In this document: piece after piece, positions 1 to 11,936 of the stretch | How positions within the stretch are numbered: position 1 is the first letter of the stretch | Layout: each line of letters opens with the position of its first letter | Assembly: GCA_002794775.1 (NCBI GenBank) | Contig: NBAY01000021.1 | Location: 310,001-374,000 of the forward strand | DNA: 64,000 nucleotides | Reading direction: 5' to 3' | From: Porodaedalea pini | Taxonomy: Eukaryota > Basidiomycota > Agaricomycetes > Hymenochaetales > Hymenochaetaceae | Program-made: the position numbers and the translations under genes | Notes under the pieces: model-generated | What the model saw: only the letters and a program-made list of their open reading frames with translations | The model's database searches: none | What the model was told of the DNA's origin: nothing

Positions 1-1038
1 GGAACAGATGGATAACAAAAAAAAAACATATTCCACTTTAGATGTGAACAATCTGTATTGCAAGCGAACGCACATTGATTGACTCCCGCAAAAAGAAGTA
101 CATCAATGCTAAGAATGTACGTAGTATGTATCAGCAACAAAAGATTTCTCATATGAGCTTGAGATACAGAAGGCATGCATATTATAGTTGGGCGCTTCAG
201 GATCTTTTGTTTAGCCCACCATCAGCATCAGCCTTCTTTTAACGAGACAAGTGCCCTGTTTGATGCGGTGGAATCCTAAGGACGCCAGAGCTGGGCTCGA
301 GGCTTCTTTAGCTCAACATTTTCTGATCACGATTCTGCTTCGTGCTTTCTATTTTAACCTATTTTAGTGTGGTGATCAGTATCCGGATCCAAACATATAG
401 CTATTCTCAGGTGACTGTGTTTTTAACGGCTTTACTGTTCAGCCTAGTGCATATATTCTCTCCCCTTCTTTCTTATTTTCTTGGGGTTCGTGATTGCGCC
501 ATTCTTGTCTCTTTGATACTGAGTCGGAGAGTCGGCGGAACAGTAGTTCTCGAAGATGAGGTAGAGCTTAGCACATGGATCCGCGATGCGTCTCTCGCAC
601 CTCCTAGTAATGCTATATCCAATGCGACCCGACATTGGCGACCCGCCAGACAACTTTAATCTTTGATTTTCTCTTCTCTGTCAGTGCCCTCATGGCTCTT
701 CTCACGCTCTTTCTCCCATTTACATTATACAGTCTATCTCCCTGCCGCCCCCGCACGTCCCACCTTCTTCGCCGCAAGTTTAATGTGCAATAACTTCATT
801 CAGCACAGGGACAGCCGTTGCAAGGGTACCTTGAACAAGGACAAAATAGTAAAGCAAGCACCTGAGAAGGTAGCCGTACGGAAACAAATGACTGTCATAA
901 ACGATGGGGCGAGACAAGCAGCCACACAAGGACAGCCCGAGCCTATAAAAAAGGTCCGCGAATTTCGAGCTCCAGGATGTCGCTCCACTTCTCTTCAGTC
1001 CCAACCCCCTTCTTAAGCTCCGTTTCCATTCAAACCTT
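1..1038. other. Intergenic, no gene recognised
   Basis: Short open frames on both strands here have no recognisable motif, no plausible splicing pattern and no similarity to the rest of the window. The stretch lies 3' of the membrane-protein gene that reads leftward and ends at 1039. Confidence 0.5.
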
Positions 1039-2787
1039 TCACTTCTCAGTGTCGAGGTTAATGGAATTTGCCTGACTCGTACTCTCTCCACTATAGTCCG
1101 CATAGTCCGTATTTGGTTTGAAATCGTCCTGACAGCAAATTAGTTGAGCGAAGAACAAACTCAGTGAAGCGGGAAAGAAATCACTCAAACGGATACATAC
1201 CTTCACATAATGTTCGTCCATCTTCGTTGTCGTCACTTTCGTCATCTCAATTGTAATCGGCTGAGATGGAGCTTTCGGGCGCAGCATACTCGAGATGCCC
1301 GGTACGTTCTGGCGAGACGTCGGCCCGAGTCCTGAGCCTGTGTGGCTACTTCCACCGCCAACTATTACACCACCTTCACGGTCAAAATTTGAACGAAGGC
1401 TGTTGCGTGCATTTAGGCTGATACATGGAAGGAAACAAGAGGAGCAATAGTAAGCTTCCGGCGATGATACTAAGTGGCAGCTTACGTCGCAAGCAAGGAA
1501 TTGGAGTAGGCTATCGACTCGTGAGCTTTAGTTTCCTTTCTTATATGCGGAGGGTTGGCAATACGAATCACTCACTCTTCGCAATGCAAACATATACCGC
1601 GAGCCAGATGACTATAGATATGTGAGTACGACAGAAAATAAAATGTGAGCACAGGGCTGCATTCTCACAGTTGTCCGGCATAACCAAGTACTGTCGATGC
1701 AGACAAATTTTATCAGTCAGATTCCGTGAGACTGGTAAATACTTAAATTACTTACGAAAATCAGCATGAGAGTAGCAAGGATACTGACGAGTGATCACAT
1801 CAGTTTACTATTGCCGGGGCCCACTGAGCGACCAACATAGAAAGAGTATGGCTTACCTTGAGATCAGACCGGACTCTGGAATATTCATGTTAGGATGGCG
1901 AGGTTGTAAAGAAATATGCACTTACGGATAGTGAATTTTATGAGCCAATTGATCACTCGATCCGTGCTAATTTCGAGTCTCGTCAAACAGCTCGACAGAC
2001 CTCCTCGAGAAAATGGTCGACCAACCTAGGAATCCCACTCCGGTTCTTACTGAGGTAGAAACCCAAGCCTCCAGCAATAAGTATATCATTCACTGCACCA
2101 GCAGCGAGGAATAAGACTATGATCCACTTCCATTGCGGATAGAAAATCGCCGTTTGTGGTATTTTGATCCCCTCTATAGCCGCGATGACTGCGGTAATGT
2201 ATCTCAGTGCGGAAAGTGACCAACAAAAGATGGCAAGTTCCCAACGCCCAGACATTATGCGAATCCTGTACGCAAAAAATGCCTGGGAATATCAAAGCAT
2301 CAGCACGTGAATTTGAGAGGCTTTAAGAAAGAGTCCTACTCGCCTGCACGATGCAAGAAACAGAATGGTCCCAAATAATAGAGAACTTGAGAACGAAAGG
2401 AAGGACGGCTAATGACTCAAGGCTGCCAAAGTTTACGATAGTCATCTCATAGTACGAGCGAGTGACGAAGATGGTATGTAAGAGCTCAAGTGTCCTAGGA
2501 GAGGAAGAATGATCAGGCTAAGAGTATTCTTTTAATTTTCTGGTAACTGAGTTGTACGTACCAAATCGTCCCAACCTGATTTCATCAAAAAGGACGGGCT
2601 TATTGATTATCAATAAATAAAGCATCAGGAAACTCACCAGAGCCTTAAGAAACCCCCTGTCTTTAGGATAGGAAGTGTAATAACTGTAGGTCTGCAGAGA
2701 CATGAAACCAAACAGACTCGTTGATATGTATGTTCCAACCAGCAAGGTGCCAAATGTGAGGTTGAGGTTGACGGGAGGGGAAGACAT
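1039..2787 (-). CDS. DUF6534-type multi-pass membrane protein
   Basis: Multi-exon gene on the minus strand. Exon 1 (from ATG 2787) encodes MSSPPVNLNLTFGTLLVGTY..., with a first hydrophobic helix and the family hallmark Q-T-Y-x-Y-Y-x-x-Y-P-K-D. Further exons can be read by eye: a helix-rich stretch near 2300-2480 (ELLHTIFVTRSYYEMTIVNF), 1983-2255 (three helices ending in GFYLSKNRSG), a short exon near 1924-1987 (LEISTDRVINWLIKFTIR), small exons in 1440-1800 (SILATLMLIF; FIWLAVYVCIAKS; YSNSLLAT), then NARNSLRSNF and a hydrophilic tail ending at TGA 1039. These match the usual order of basidiomycete DUF6534 proteins, including the terminal NARxSLR element. The family has no assigned biochemical role and is strongly expanded in agaricomycetes. 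The existence of the gene is well supported; exact introns are approximate. Confidence 0.8.
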
Positions 2788-3698
2788 GATGAAAAGCGTG
2801 ATGAGTGTGAATCAACAGCCTGTGCGGCAATTATAAAGGGCCCCAAGTCTTTCTAATGGGGTCCTGTCCTTAGAATAGATGATATCATGTTTGTTTAAGC
2901 CGGTGAACTGAGTTCCTCCGAGTAAGTCTGTCTTGTTACCTGCCTCGGAGATCTCGGAATGTCGTATAGAAAGAACACAGTTTTGTTGACCTCCTGTGTG
3001 AGCTGAGAACAGTTTTCTGATACAGTTTGGCAACGCCCCACTTTACATGAAGCTGCAAAGCTCCTGAGAGCACAACTATGATACGCGGACGACATGGCAA
3101 AGTTATAGATAGCATGGACCTTGCGACTTCTATCAAAGATGAGCGCCGGTGTGAGATTATCCCCGCCCTTCGAAAGAAGCTCTTGAATCTAGAGACAATG
3201 GAACATCAGATCCGGCGGGCTCGCATCAAGATGGAAGAGCGTAGTAGCTGTAGGAACCAGCCGTCTCTTAAATTATGAATGCATGGTTGAGTTCGATAGG
3301 GGCAGCGCGACGACGCCACCTTTTCCTTGGGTGCACGATTGCATATGGCGGAAGTAGTCTGAGTATGGCGTTACGTTTATCGTGTTGGTGTTTTTAGACA
3401 TCGCGAGGCATAGCAAGCAGGTAAACCCAACTTTCCTTCATTAGGAAACTTATGTAATAAAATGCATAAAATCTGATCGCCCAGTGGGGTTTCCCATTCT
3501 GACCAGAATTCCGAGGGGCCCAGAATGTTTTTATGTAATATTCTGCCCGCTGTGTGAGCTGGAGTCTGGCTCAGATCCGAGTCCGGATCTTCTTATAATT
3601 AACTAGCCGTACTCACCGCTGTCTTCGTCTCTATATGTAGTTTCAAGCTCCCAGACTGAAAGCCGTCCTTGCTGGATTCCCCATCTCCTCAAGCAATT
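2788..3698. other. Intergenic region between divergent genes
   Basis: Shared upstream region of the minus-strand membrane protein and the plus-strand acyltransferase. A small plus-strand open frame at 3078-3278 (66 codons, charged and helix-like near its end) has no recognisable family and I do not call it a gene. Confidence 0.5.
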
Positions 3699-5580
3699 AT
3701 GTCGTTGTCCACTCAGAACTACATCTTTCACGAGACAACTGGCGGAATATACGAACGCAAGTGCTTTGGGTTCGAGGCTGCGGCATGCTGTCTATCGTGA
3801 GGCATCTACACGACCGTTGCTCATATCGAACAGAGCTCAACTCCATATTTCTCACTCCAGAGATCTTGTCGACGGCATGACGCTCTGTGTGGTCACAGCT
3901 GCTGTTAGTTTTGACGCTCCCATAACCCGCGAGTATCTTGAGAGCAGCATTCACGCTGCGCTCGTCCTATTCCGTCACATTACACCAGGAATTGCTTGCA
4001 AAATAACCAAATTATCTCCTCCGGAAAAGGAGCATGTGCTATCATACGCTGTGCCCCATTCGCTCCAGGACGCGAAGACCTGGGCAAAAGAGGTCACTGT
4101 TTTCTCTGATGAAGTCCAGTCCTTCTACGAGAACCACGTACGGCTTCGGGACAATCATCACTGGAAGGTCTCGGAGCAACGCTACTGTGTTGAAGTGCAT
4201 GCTTCTCCACTGGAACGGGGCTGGCAGCTCAGGTAAGAATCGTTTGTTCCGACGTCTTCCTTTTCCACTTCCCGTATGACTAAGAGCTACGACGTCGCAG
4301 TTTGCTTGCCCCGCACACTAGCATTGACGGGCGGGGCGCGTTCATGTTCATGGATCTGTTCTTGGAGAACCTGCAAGCCGTGATGGAAGGTACTTCTCAG
4401 TCCCTTTCTGTCCTCAAGTGGGGCGAGGAAGTCTCCCGACTACCGTTACCCGGGCCTTTCGTTCGGTCTATAGCGGAGACCAGTTCACCTCCCCAACTCC
4501 CTGACCCAGCCTCACTTGCAGACCCGCCCAAATCAGACGTAAAGGACGGAGAGGAACCCGCACCATCTTCTCCTGCAAGTCCCTCGCCGCACCTCATCAG
4601 TACCTTGATCTGACAGATAGTCCAATTAGGTCCTTTGGATGATTCCACCGGTGAAGATCAGGAGCTGTTCTGCGGACGTAAGCCGACGTGTAAAGCTTTC
4701 AAAGGAAACGACTGCAAAGCTCCACGCCGCCTCTAAGGCGCATGGCCGCACGATCACTCAGGTCGCTTCGGCCATCTTGACACTTGCGTTCTCCGAGTCA
4801 ATGTTGAAGGACGCGGCTGAGATAGGCGACGAGCGTTTCAAAACCGTGTTTGAAGGGTTTACCAATGCGACGCATTATCTCATAGCCTCGACTCTTATTG
4901 ACCAGGTTCGTGGACCTCATTTCAATATGTTTCTCATTTCTCACCAGCTGCTAGCGCGCGAGGTTTCCCTCCGGTTTCAATTCTTTCAAGTTTGGGAAAG
5001 GCACCCCCTTCTTCTGCTCAGACTCGATCCAGCTGTTCTTGCCAATGGGCCCTATTCGCAAGCTAGTAAATGTCGAGGAGTCCGAGAAAAGGATCGATCG
5101 CACGTTTGACCAGGAGTCATTCTGGGACGGATTGGTCGCCGACGTATCTGACGCTTGGAAGAAGGCAGATGTAAGCGTTTTACTGGATCAAGGATCAAGG
5201 ATCAGCGTGCTGAAAGTGATTTGTACCAGATGTCCAGCACAGGTTATCTCAAGCGTCAGTTTGGTATGCATCTATTCAGTCTCGCGGAGCCCTTTGATAC
5301 CAGCATGTTCGGTATGGTTATGCCGTACGTGTCTTCGGTCGGGGATCTGGGTCGACTAGGTGTACTCGAGTCGTTCCGTCCATCCTCGGCAAACAAGACG
5401 CTCACGGTCCACGATGTTGCTTTCTCGTATCGCACGGTTATGCCTCTGAACACCACAATGGTATACCAATACGACGAGCAGCTGCAGTTCCATGTCTACA
5501 CCGGAGGTCAATGGGGGAGCGAGGAGTCTATGAAACGCTTTATGGATACACTCGAGGCGTGGACGGCCAAGTTTGTTTAG
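3699..5580 (+). CDS. Alcohol O-acetyltransferase/condensation-domain-like acyltransferase (HxxxDG)
   Basis: Starts MSLSTQNYIFHETTGGIYER at 3699. Intron 1 (about 3797-3860, gtgagg...ccag) joins to SDLVDGMTLCVVTAAVSF. A second intron after about 4231 leads to LLAPHTSIDGRGAFMFMDLF, where HTSIDG (4314-4331) is the HxxxDG active-site motif of the CoA-dependent acyltransferase/NRPS condensation superfamily. Later exons encode RRVKLSKETTAKLHAA (near 4690), PMGPIRKLVNVEE (near 5040) and the C-terminus ending ...LEAWTAKFV at 5580. The arrangement resembles fungal alcohol acetyltransferase-like proteins. I could not settle the splice sites near 4570-4640 and 5165-5210; either unusual introns or small frameshifts are possible, so integrity is uncertain. 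The likely role is acyl transfer to a hydroxyl or amine of a small molecule, consistent with the P450 next door. Confidence 0.7.
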
Positions 5581-6605
5581 AGAGATGCCTTAACTAAATT
5601 GTGAGACTGGCTGAAATGAATATTATTGATAATGAACGCCTACATATATCATCATCTGGAGTGGACAGGGAATCAACTAAGACATCGTCTTATTAACAGT
5701 TTCAAAATGCACGTTTTTCAGGCGACCATGATCACGGAACGTTGGCTATAGGGACTGTCTAGATCAAACCTGTACTGAAGAACCATGTTCAAGAATGCTG
5801 AGAATAGACCCGACTCACCTCTTATACGCGAATCTCTCTTAAGGTATCTTTATAAAGCAAAAACATCTCGAGCTGCTAAGACGCGCGGCTCGCTTGTGGG
5901 TGGAGTGCATTATGAATGATGTCGTCTTGCAAAGAAATTGTATTCAATCTTGAGCGTGCACACATGATCTCCGTATCTGAGAGAAGCTTAATTGAAGTCC
6001 TTTGTACCACACGACGAGAAAGATGCACGTGGTTCCCGCACATCAGCACTTTGCCAGAAAGGTCCGATGAGACGAGGAGGTTCGAGTGTACGCGACCATT
6101 CCTAAATCTAAGTAATTATTGCAAGTTGCAATTGGAAACAGTGCGTGAGGAAGCGGATTATGCCAGCTTTCTTTTCAACTATCTGTCGTAATGACTCACA
6201 TGTAGGATTCAAGTTCAAGCCGCGCTCTGCCAAGCCACTACGTATCTCAAATTCTCTCACATGAAGACCAGCGGCGGCTTTGTCCGCTGATCCGAGACGA
6301 CTAAGTGCATAGAGTTGTATCTCCGAGTTCCTCGGGGATATGGCCTGAGAAATATTACAGTTACAGATCAAATCAATACAGTCCGTCAAACGCGGAGTCA
6401 GTTTCTTCTCATGATCAACAACCATCTTTTCTTCGCGAGCGCTAACTTAAACCGACCCTCAGCATTCTTTTCATTCAAGCTGAAGCCTTACCGTTGATTT
6501 TGTGCCGATAAGTTGTCAGTATGCCGCCGCGTAGTTGGAACTTGTGATCAAACAGGGACACGTCAACAGCTATATAAAGGAGCAGACGAAAATGACAGCG
6601 CGAAC
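5581..6605. other. Intergenic, upstream region of the P450
   Basis: No gene assigned. A minus-strand open frame at 6108-6425 (105 codons) lacks recognisable motifs, neighbours or splice continuation. A TATA-like tract (tatataaag) occurs at about 6571-6579, roughly 30 bp before the P450 start codon. Confidence 0.4.
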
Positions 6606-8761
6606 ATGATTAAGGACAGCCTCGATCATATGTCACTTTCTTTAGTCTCCCTTTACCCTTTCCTCACCCTACTTGCGGTATGTGTACTGTCAGCTTCGTG
6701 GATCAAGCGCGATAAGGCCTCTGGTCACGGTCTTTTCCCTGGTCCTCCGGCGGATCCGATCTTAGGTCACCTACGTGTTATGCCCTCAGATAACCACTTG
6801 TCTGTATTTGCTGACTGGGCGAAAAAGTTTGGTTAGTGTGTGCTTGTGTACATCATTTCGAAATTAACTCAAATCCTCCCTGTGCGAATAGGAGATGTTA
6901 TCTATGTCTCAATTCTAGGGCGTCCAATCGTCATAGTGAACTCGGCTGAGACTGCTAGAGAACTCATGGACAAGCGAGGCGCTAATTACTCTGATCGACC
7001 GCATTCTATTTTGCAAGGGGAGATGTAAGCAAACTGGTATTGTCTTCCATGAATAGACGCCTTTCTAATAAATCTCTGTGTAGGATCGGCTTGGGGAATA
7101 TCCTAGTGCTTCTACATTACGGAGAACGCTTCCGGGCTCAGAGACGGATCATGGCGCAATACCTGAACTCACAAACCGTCGCAACCTATCACCCTCTCCA
7201 AACGCAGCAAATCAAGATCTTTCTGAAGAACGTTCTGAGCTCGCCTGATGATTTCATACGGCATATTCATCGGTGTGTAAATCTTTTAAAAAATGAAAAT
7301 TATTTGACATAAAATTGCAGCATGAGCGCGGCGACAGTGGTCAAGCTCGCATATGGACATGACATCGTGTCAGACAAGGACAGATATATAAGTCTTGCAA
7401 TTGACGCTACTACTCGAGCAGCATCCGCGGGTACTCCGGGAATGACTCTGGTAGATATCTTTCCCGTCCGTAAGTGTGTTATACCGTACCATGCATTTCC
7501 ATATACTAAACGTGTATACAGTTCGGTACATACCTTCGTGGTTTCCTGGAGCTGGCTTCAAGAGAAGCGCTAATGTTACGCGTATCATGATTGACGAGAT
7601 GATCGACATTCCGTACAGCAAAGTTAAAGAAGAGAGAGTGAGCACTCCGGTCGTCACTGTCGAACTCTATACATAATCGGTTGTTAAAGGCATCTGGAAC
7701 GGCTCGGCCATCGCTCATACGTGACCTTCTTGAGGATAATGAGAACATGGACGAGGAACTTGAGCTAAACGTTAAGAATGTCGGGGGAGTCATGTATGCC
7801 GGTACGCGTCCTACTTGTATCTTCATTACTTTTGGCAGAATATGACATTTAATGCATGTCTACCGCTTCAGCCGGCGTGGAAACTGTAAGCTCTTCCCAT
7901 GTCCCTCGTCCTGTTTGTTCTTCCTTTCATCTGACTAGCTTTCCCGATTTTGTAGACAGAAGTTGCGCTTACGACATTTTTCCTCATGATGGCTCGCAAT
8001 CCCGAGGTCGTCAAGCGAGCACAGGCTGAAATTGATGAAGTACTCGGAAGTGATCATCTGCCTACCTTCGACGATAGGCCTAGCCTGCCGTATATCGAGT
8101 GCATACTGAAGGAAGTGTGGAGGTACGTTGTGATCTTTATGATTTATGGTACATTGCAATTGACATCATTTACCATAGGATTAATGCGCCGGGTCCTCTG
8201 GGCAAGTCAATACCAGCCAATTCAGCGCAAAAAATGCTGACTCCCTTTCGACAGGCATTCCACACCAGTCTATTGCAGAAGACGTCTATCGCGACAAGTT
8301 GATTCCAGCTGGGTCTATGGTTGTCACAAATATCTGGTAAGATATTTAGAAGCCTTGTTGGATAATATACCGATGAAGGCATAAACTAGGCAAATGATGC
8401 GGGATGAACGTTATTACTCCGACCCGGAGAAGTTCTCTCCCGAACGGTTCTTGAAGACGGATGTCATTGCAAATGGGCGAAGGAGCTCTGTAGCAGCGTT
8501 GAACGGCTTCAATCCTGGCGATCCAAGTACATTGGTATTCGGGTTTGGGCGAAGGTTGGCAGAAGAACGATCTTGATTTTAGTGAATTTTCTACTCATGC
8601 GTCTGCATAGAAAATGCCCGGGTCGGTTTTTTGCTGATGCAAGCGTTTGGCTTACGATAGCCAACATCCTCACTGTATTTGATATCCTACCTCCTTTTGA
8701 TTTCAAAACAGGGAAAGAGATACCGCCCGCTGCCGAGTATATCTTCGGATCTTCTAAGTGA
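6606..8761 (+). CDS. Cytochrome P450 monooxygenase
   Basis: Twelve exons, about 508 residues, the usual size of a fungal microsomal P450. Order of signatures: N-terminal membrane anchor (SLVSLYPFLTLLAVCVLSAS), proline-rich hinge (FPGPPADPILG), the AGVETT I-helix oxygen-activation motif, ExxR as EVWR at the K-helix, the PERF motif (SPERF), and the haem loop FGFGRRKCPGRFF with the cysteine ligand intact. My introns are 6832-6891, 7025-7083, 7273-7320, 7470-7521, 7638-7689, 7802-7871, 7886-7955, 8123-8178, 8202-8254, 8337-8389 and 8555-8610; the frame stays open with no stop, total 1527 nt. Intron 8202-8254 starts GC (gcaagt), and the exon at 7872-7885 is only 14 nt. The in-frame ATG at 6630 is an alternative start. 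Likely an endoplasmic-reticulum oxidase for a small molecule; substrate unknown. Confidence 0.92.
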
Positions 8762-9149
8762 GGTCTCACTTTCAGTGGTCTACGTGCGGTTACTTATTGC
8801 CGCCACCTATATGTTATAGCCGACCAAAGCCATTCACTTGTCGCATTACTCCGCGCAGCGCAAAGCATGCTTCATTGATCAGCCAAGAGTAAAACGCTTG
8901 GACCTAGTTATGGCCACCGCTCTGCAAGACAGGATTACAATTCTTCCCGATCTGTCGTTGACCCTGGCGCTTTGGAAGAGCAAAAAAACCTGTAAAGGGG
9001 TTATCAGTACGTCTAATATGAGATCTGTTCGCAAACCTTGTGTGGGTCGGTCGTTACCAAAGCGTTAAGCAAATCATCCCGCGTCGAAGTCGGGGATAAA
9101 GAATGACTCAATTATGTTGATCCTTCAAATAAGGCCAGTAAGTGACGTC
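8762..9149. other. Intergenic, 3' of the P450
   Basis: No gene recognised. The short plus-strand frame at 8838-9068 has no family features. Confidence 0.4.
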
Positions 9150-9500
9150 GCGTAACCACAGACGCGCCTCAGACTACCAAGACACGTCCTCGCAGGGAAA
9201 AGTCGACCTTCGGTCTAACCTCCAGTGGTTCAAGCACTTGAAACCGTGCATGAAGACTGTGCCAGATTACACCGACGAACACAAGATGAAATGTCGTGTT
9301 GCACGGTAGACCCAAAAAATAGCGAGCGAGACGAACACGCGCACGTTACACGGCCAGGCAAACGAGCGAACGCGGGGAGCGACGGGCAGTTCAAATGTTG
9401 CTGCGCCCAGTGCAGATGAGGACAGTAAAATATTTGTGGAAGAGATCGGAAAAACATGGCAGAGAGCGACGTTGCGACGTCGCACACAGCCTCTGACGAC
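9150..9500. repeat. Diverged repeat, copy 1 (partner near 57680-57990)
   Basis: This stretch aligns by eye, with many mismatches, to about 57675-57990 in the same orientation. Shared blocks include gacgtcct, the accg/aacc...tgcatga..gac stretch, a gaacrcgyg block followed by cacggcc, and aaacgagcg/aaatgagcg near 9360 and 57865. It is noncoding or decayed coding DNA. The partner of the next relic (9665-10161) also lies downstream of the second copy, so the two belong to one old duplicated segment. Confidence 0.5.
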
Positions 9501-9664
9501 GGACACTAGAGAATGGTGTACACCAACTCGCTTCAGCCGAACATCTCAAGCGTGGTTTACAGCTCTGGATTAACGTGTCCCAGTCCTCGCGATATGAGAT
9601 TAACAGTCGCCTATTCTCAAAGTCTTAAGCTATCCCGACACGCTAGGCATACAAATGCGAGTTT

Positions 9665-10161
9665 CTACCCTTGATCAGCCGATGCTGCACTTCTCAGAAA
9701 GTTCCTGCTTATCAACTGGTGCTGCATGTACTGGAATTTGCGAACGCAAGCGGGCCATCTCCGCACTCTGTCCTTGAAGACATCGTCGAGGTATTTTATT
9801 AGCCCTTCGATGAGCCTTATTTCTTGTCCAACAGCTCCTCCGAGATCTTCTGAGTAGCCAACCCACGTCATCGTCACCGCGCTGGGCGTCCTTATGCAGT
9901 ACATCAGGCGTGATAAAAAGGCTGAGGTTCGAGCGTCCCAGCATCCAATCCCTGCGATCATTACTGTCATGCATAACTGCCTTTTGTTTTGGATCAATCG
10001 GGAGCGCATCAGCTATCCGGTGTCTTCGAGAGGCTTTTCATCCCCGAGGTCCCACTGCGAGCAAGTACATTCCTCAGCATCCAGTGCCTTCTCCAGTGCG
10101 TTGTGAGCCGTTCGCTCGATGGGCCCCTCGCCATGGTCCTCAGCACATCGCTATGGACCAT
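9665..10161 (-). pseudogene. Relic of a coiled-coil-like protein gene, cut by an LTR
   Basis: On the minus strand, one frame reads DLGGAVGQEIRLIEGLIKYLDD and a neighbouring frame continues QSAEMARLRSQIPVHAAPVDKQ to a stop near 9675, so a frameshift or lost splice site separates them. A second, more decayed copy of the C-terminal part, with stops, lies at about 60600-60720. Upstream coding-looking sequence (NALEKALDAEECTCSQWDLG, near 10030-10100) runs up to the retroelement LTR that begins at 10162, suggesting the 5' part was removed or displaced by the insertion. No family recognised. The heptad-like composition suggests a coiled coil. Confidence 0.45.
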
Positions 10162-10991
10162 TGTAAGGGTGCAGACTCTTCTAATCCGAAGGGCGATTCG
10201 GGCTACGGCTCGTGATCGACCCAAGGGGGACTGCGGTGACTCGGTATACCGAGAGGGACAACCTAAGTAGAGCAAGGTTCGAGATATGGAGACTCGGCGA
10301 TACGGATACGTGCGGGATTCCGGTTGGACCAAGGCTCGGGCGGGCAGAATTGGCACTTATGACAGCGGCCGAGGGCGTTCAGTGATTGGATGACGGAGTT
10401 CTGAGAGTTGGTGACAGAGTTGATGTATACTGTTTTCAGAGTGAGAGTCGGGTGAGTAGTGCGTAGTAATGCATGTAGTAGATTGCGGTCTAGAGGTGGA
10501 GAGGGGACTGTCTGTCTCTGTCTCATCTCTCCCTATCTCTCTCCATGTCTCCTTACAAACTACCGCAAATTTATACTAAACTGAAGCAGAGAAAGTGGTG
10601 CAAGACTCGGCCGAGTCTGTGTGAACAGATGTGAAGGTGAGTCGACGATCGGCCTGCGCACATCACGCAGCCGGTCGTCGCGGAGTGATGTTATAGTGCC
10701 CAACCTGCTCTCTCGTCTCCCACTACTGCACAACTGTATCCCACGTCCTTGTCCGACTCACCTAATTCCTTCCACCTGTGCCCACGAGAGTTGGTCATCC
10801 ATGTGCTGAACGAGTTTGTACGACATCCATCTGTCCGACCATGTCCATACCAAGAATTATAATAAAGAGTTGGCTGCCGATTGTGAATGTATCAATGGTA
10901 ATGTTTGGCGGCTGGTAAGGGGAGTCAACAGAGTAGTGTAAGTGAGGGGGAAAAGACTCGGCTGGTGCATAGGCGATGGTTAATCACTACA
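10162..10991 (-). repeat. LTR (3' LTR of element A)
   Basis: 830 bp, starts tgtaagggtgcagactc and ends ttaatcactaca. Homologous along its length to 23829-24668 and 27711-28561. It is the 3' LTR when the element is read on the minus strand. Confidence 0.85.
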
Positions 10992-11936
10992 TCTCCCAGG
11001 GGGCCAGAAAAAAGTGTTTGCAGTGTACATGAGAAGTGGTTGAATTGGAAATTAAAGAAAGTGTAATGGGTGAGGTTTGGTGCATTCTGTGGTATTTAAT
11101 GGTGTGAAGAAGAAGAGGAAGAGTTTGACGGTTCACCAATCAATGCCGAAATCACACCCTGGAGTTTCATGATGTGTGCTATCTGCTGTGCGACTGTGTC
11201 ACGGAGGTTCTTGAGTTGGACTGACAGGGCTGGGTGGTGTATGCTCATCTGGAGGTCCAGGTGCCATGGGATAATCGTGATATGGATGAGGTCGTGTGTC
11301 ACTGCTGAATGTAGATGCTGATTTACTGGCAGCTCCAGGCCTTGATTGACGACGTATTTTGTGTGGTTGTTGATCAAGGTCAGTCAGGGTCGGTACTGGA
11401 CATCGATCACCATGTACAGGCGCAGGAAGAACTCATGCACCTTCATGCCAGGCTCGGCGATTGAGCACCAGAAGCACTGGTGAGATCCGGAGTGTCGTAG
11501 GACATCCTCGAGAGTGGCCTGATGTGAGTGATGGCATGCAACAGCAAGAGTGAATGATATTGACCAGTTGTGAACCCCGCGTATGTCGTCCAGGCACAGG
11601 ATTCGGTTGTCATAGAAAGACTCGGCACTGGTTCAGTCTGAGTGCATGGTCAGTGAAGAGATAGAAGTGAAGAAGAACAAAGTTGAATTATTCGAGAGGG
11701 GGATATTGTAGAGCGGATGATTCTGAATGAACGAAAAGGAGGGAGTATTTTATAGAGACTCGGGGTTATTAGTTAGTGCGATGTTCGGTGTAAAAAATTT
11801 TTTTGGCAGAGAGACAGTAAAATTAGAGAGGGTCGGTGCTTGTTGTCATACAAAATGGGGTTCTTTGTTATTAAGGGAAATGGAGGGGTACTCTATTTTG
11901 CCTAATGTAACATGAGGTGATTGAATCAGGGGGGTT

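Noticed and set aside
3078..3278. 66-codon frame with charged helical end
   Set aside because: No family or gene context; too short to support.
6108..6425. 105-codon minus-strand frame upstream of the P450
   Set aside because: No motif, no splice partners, and inside the probable promoter region.
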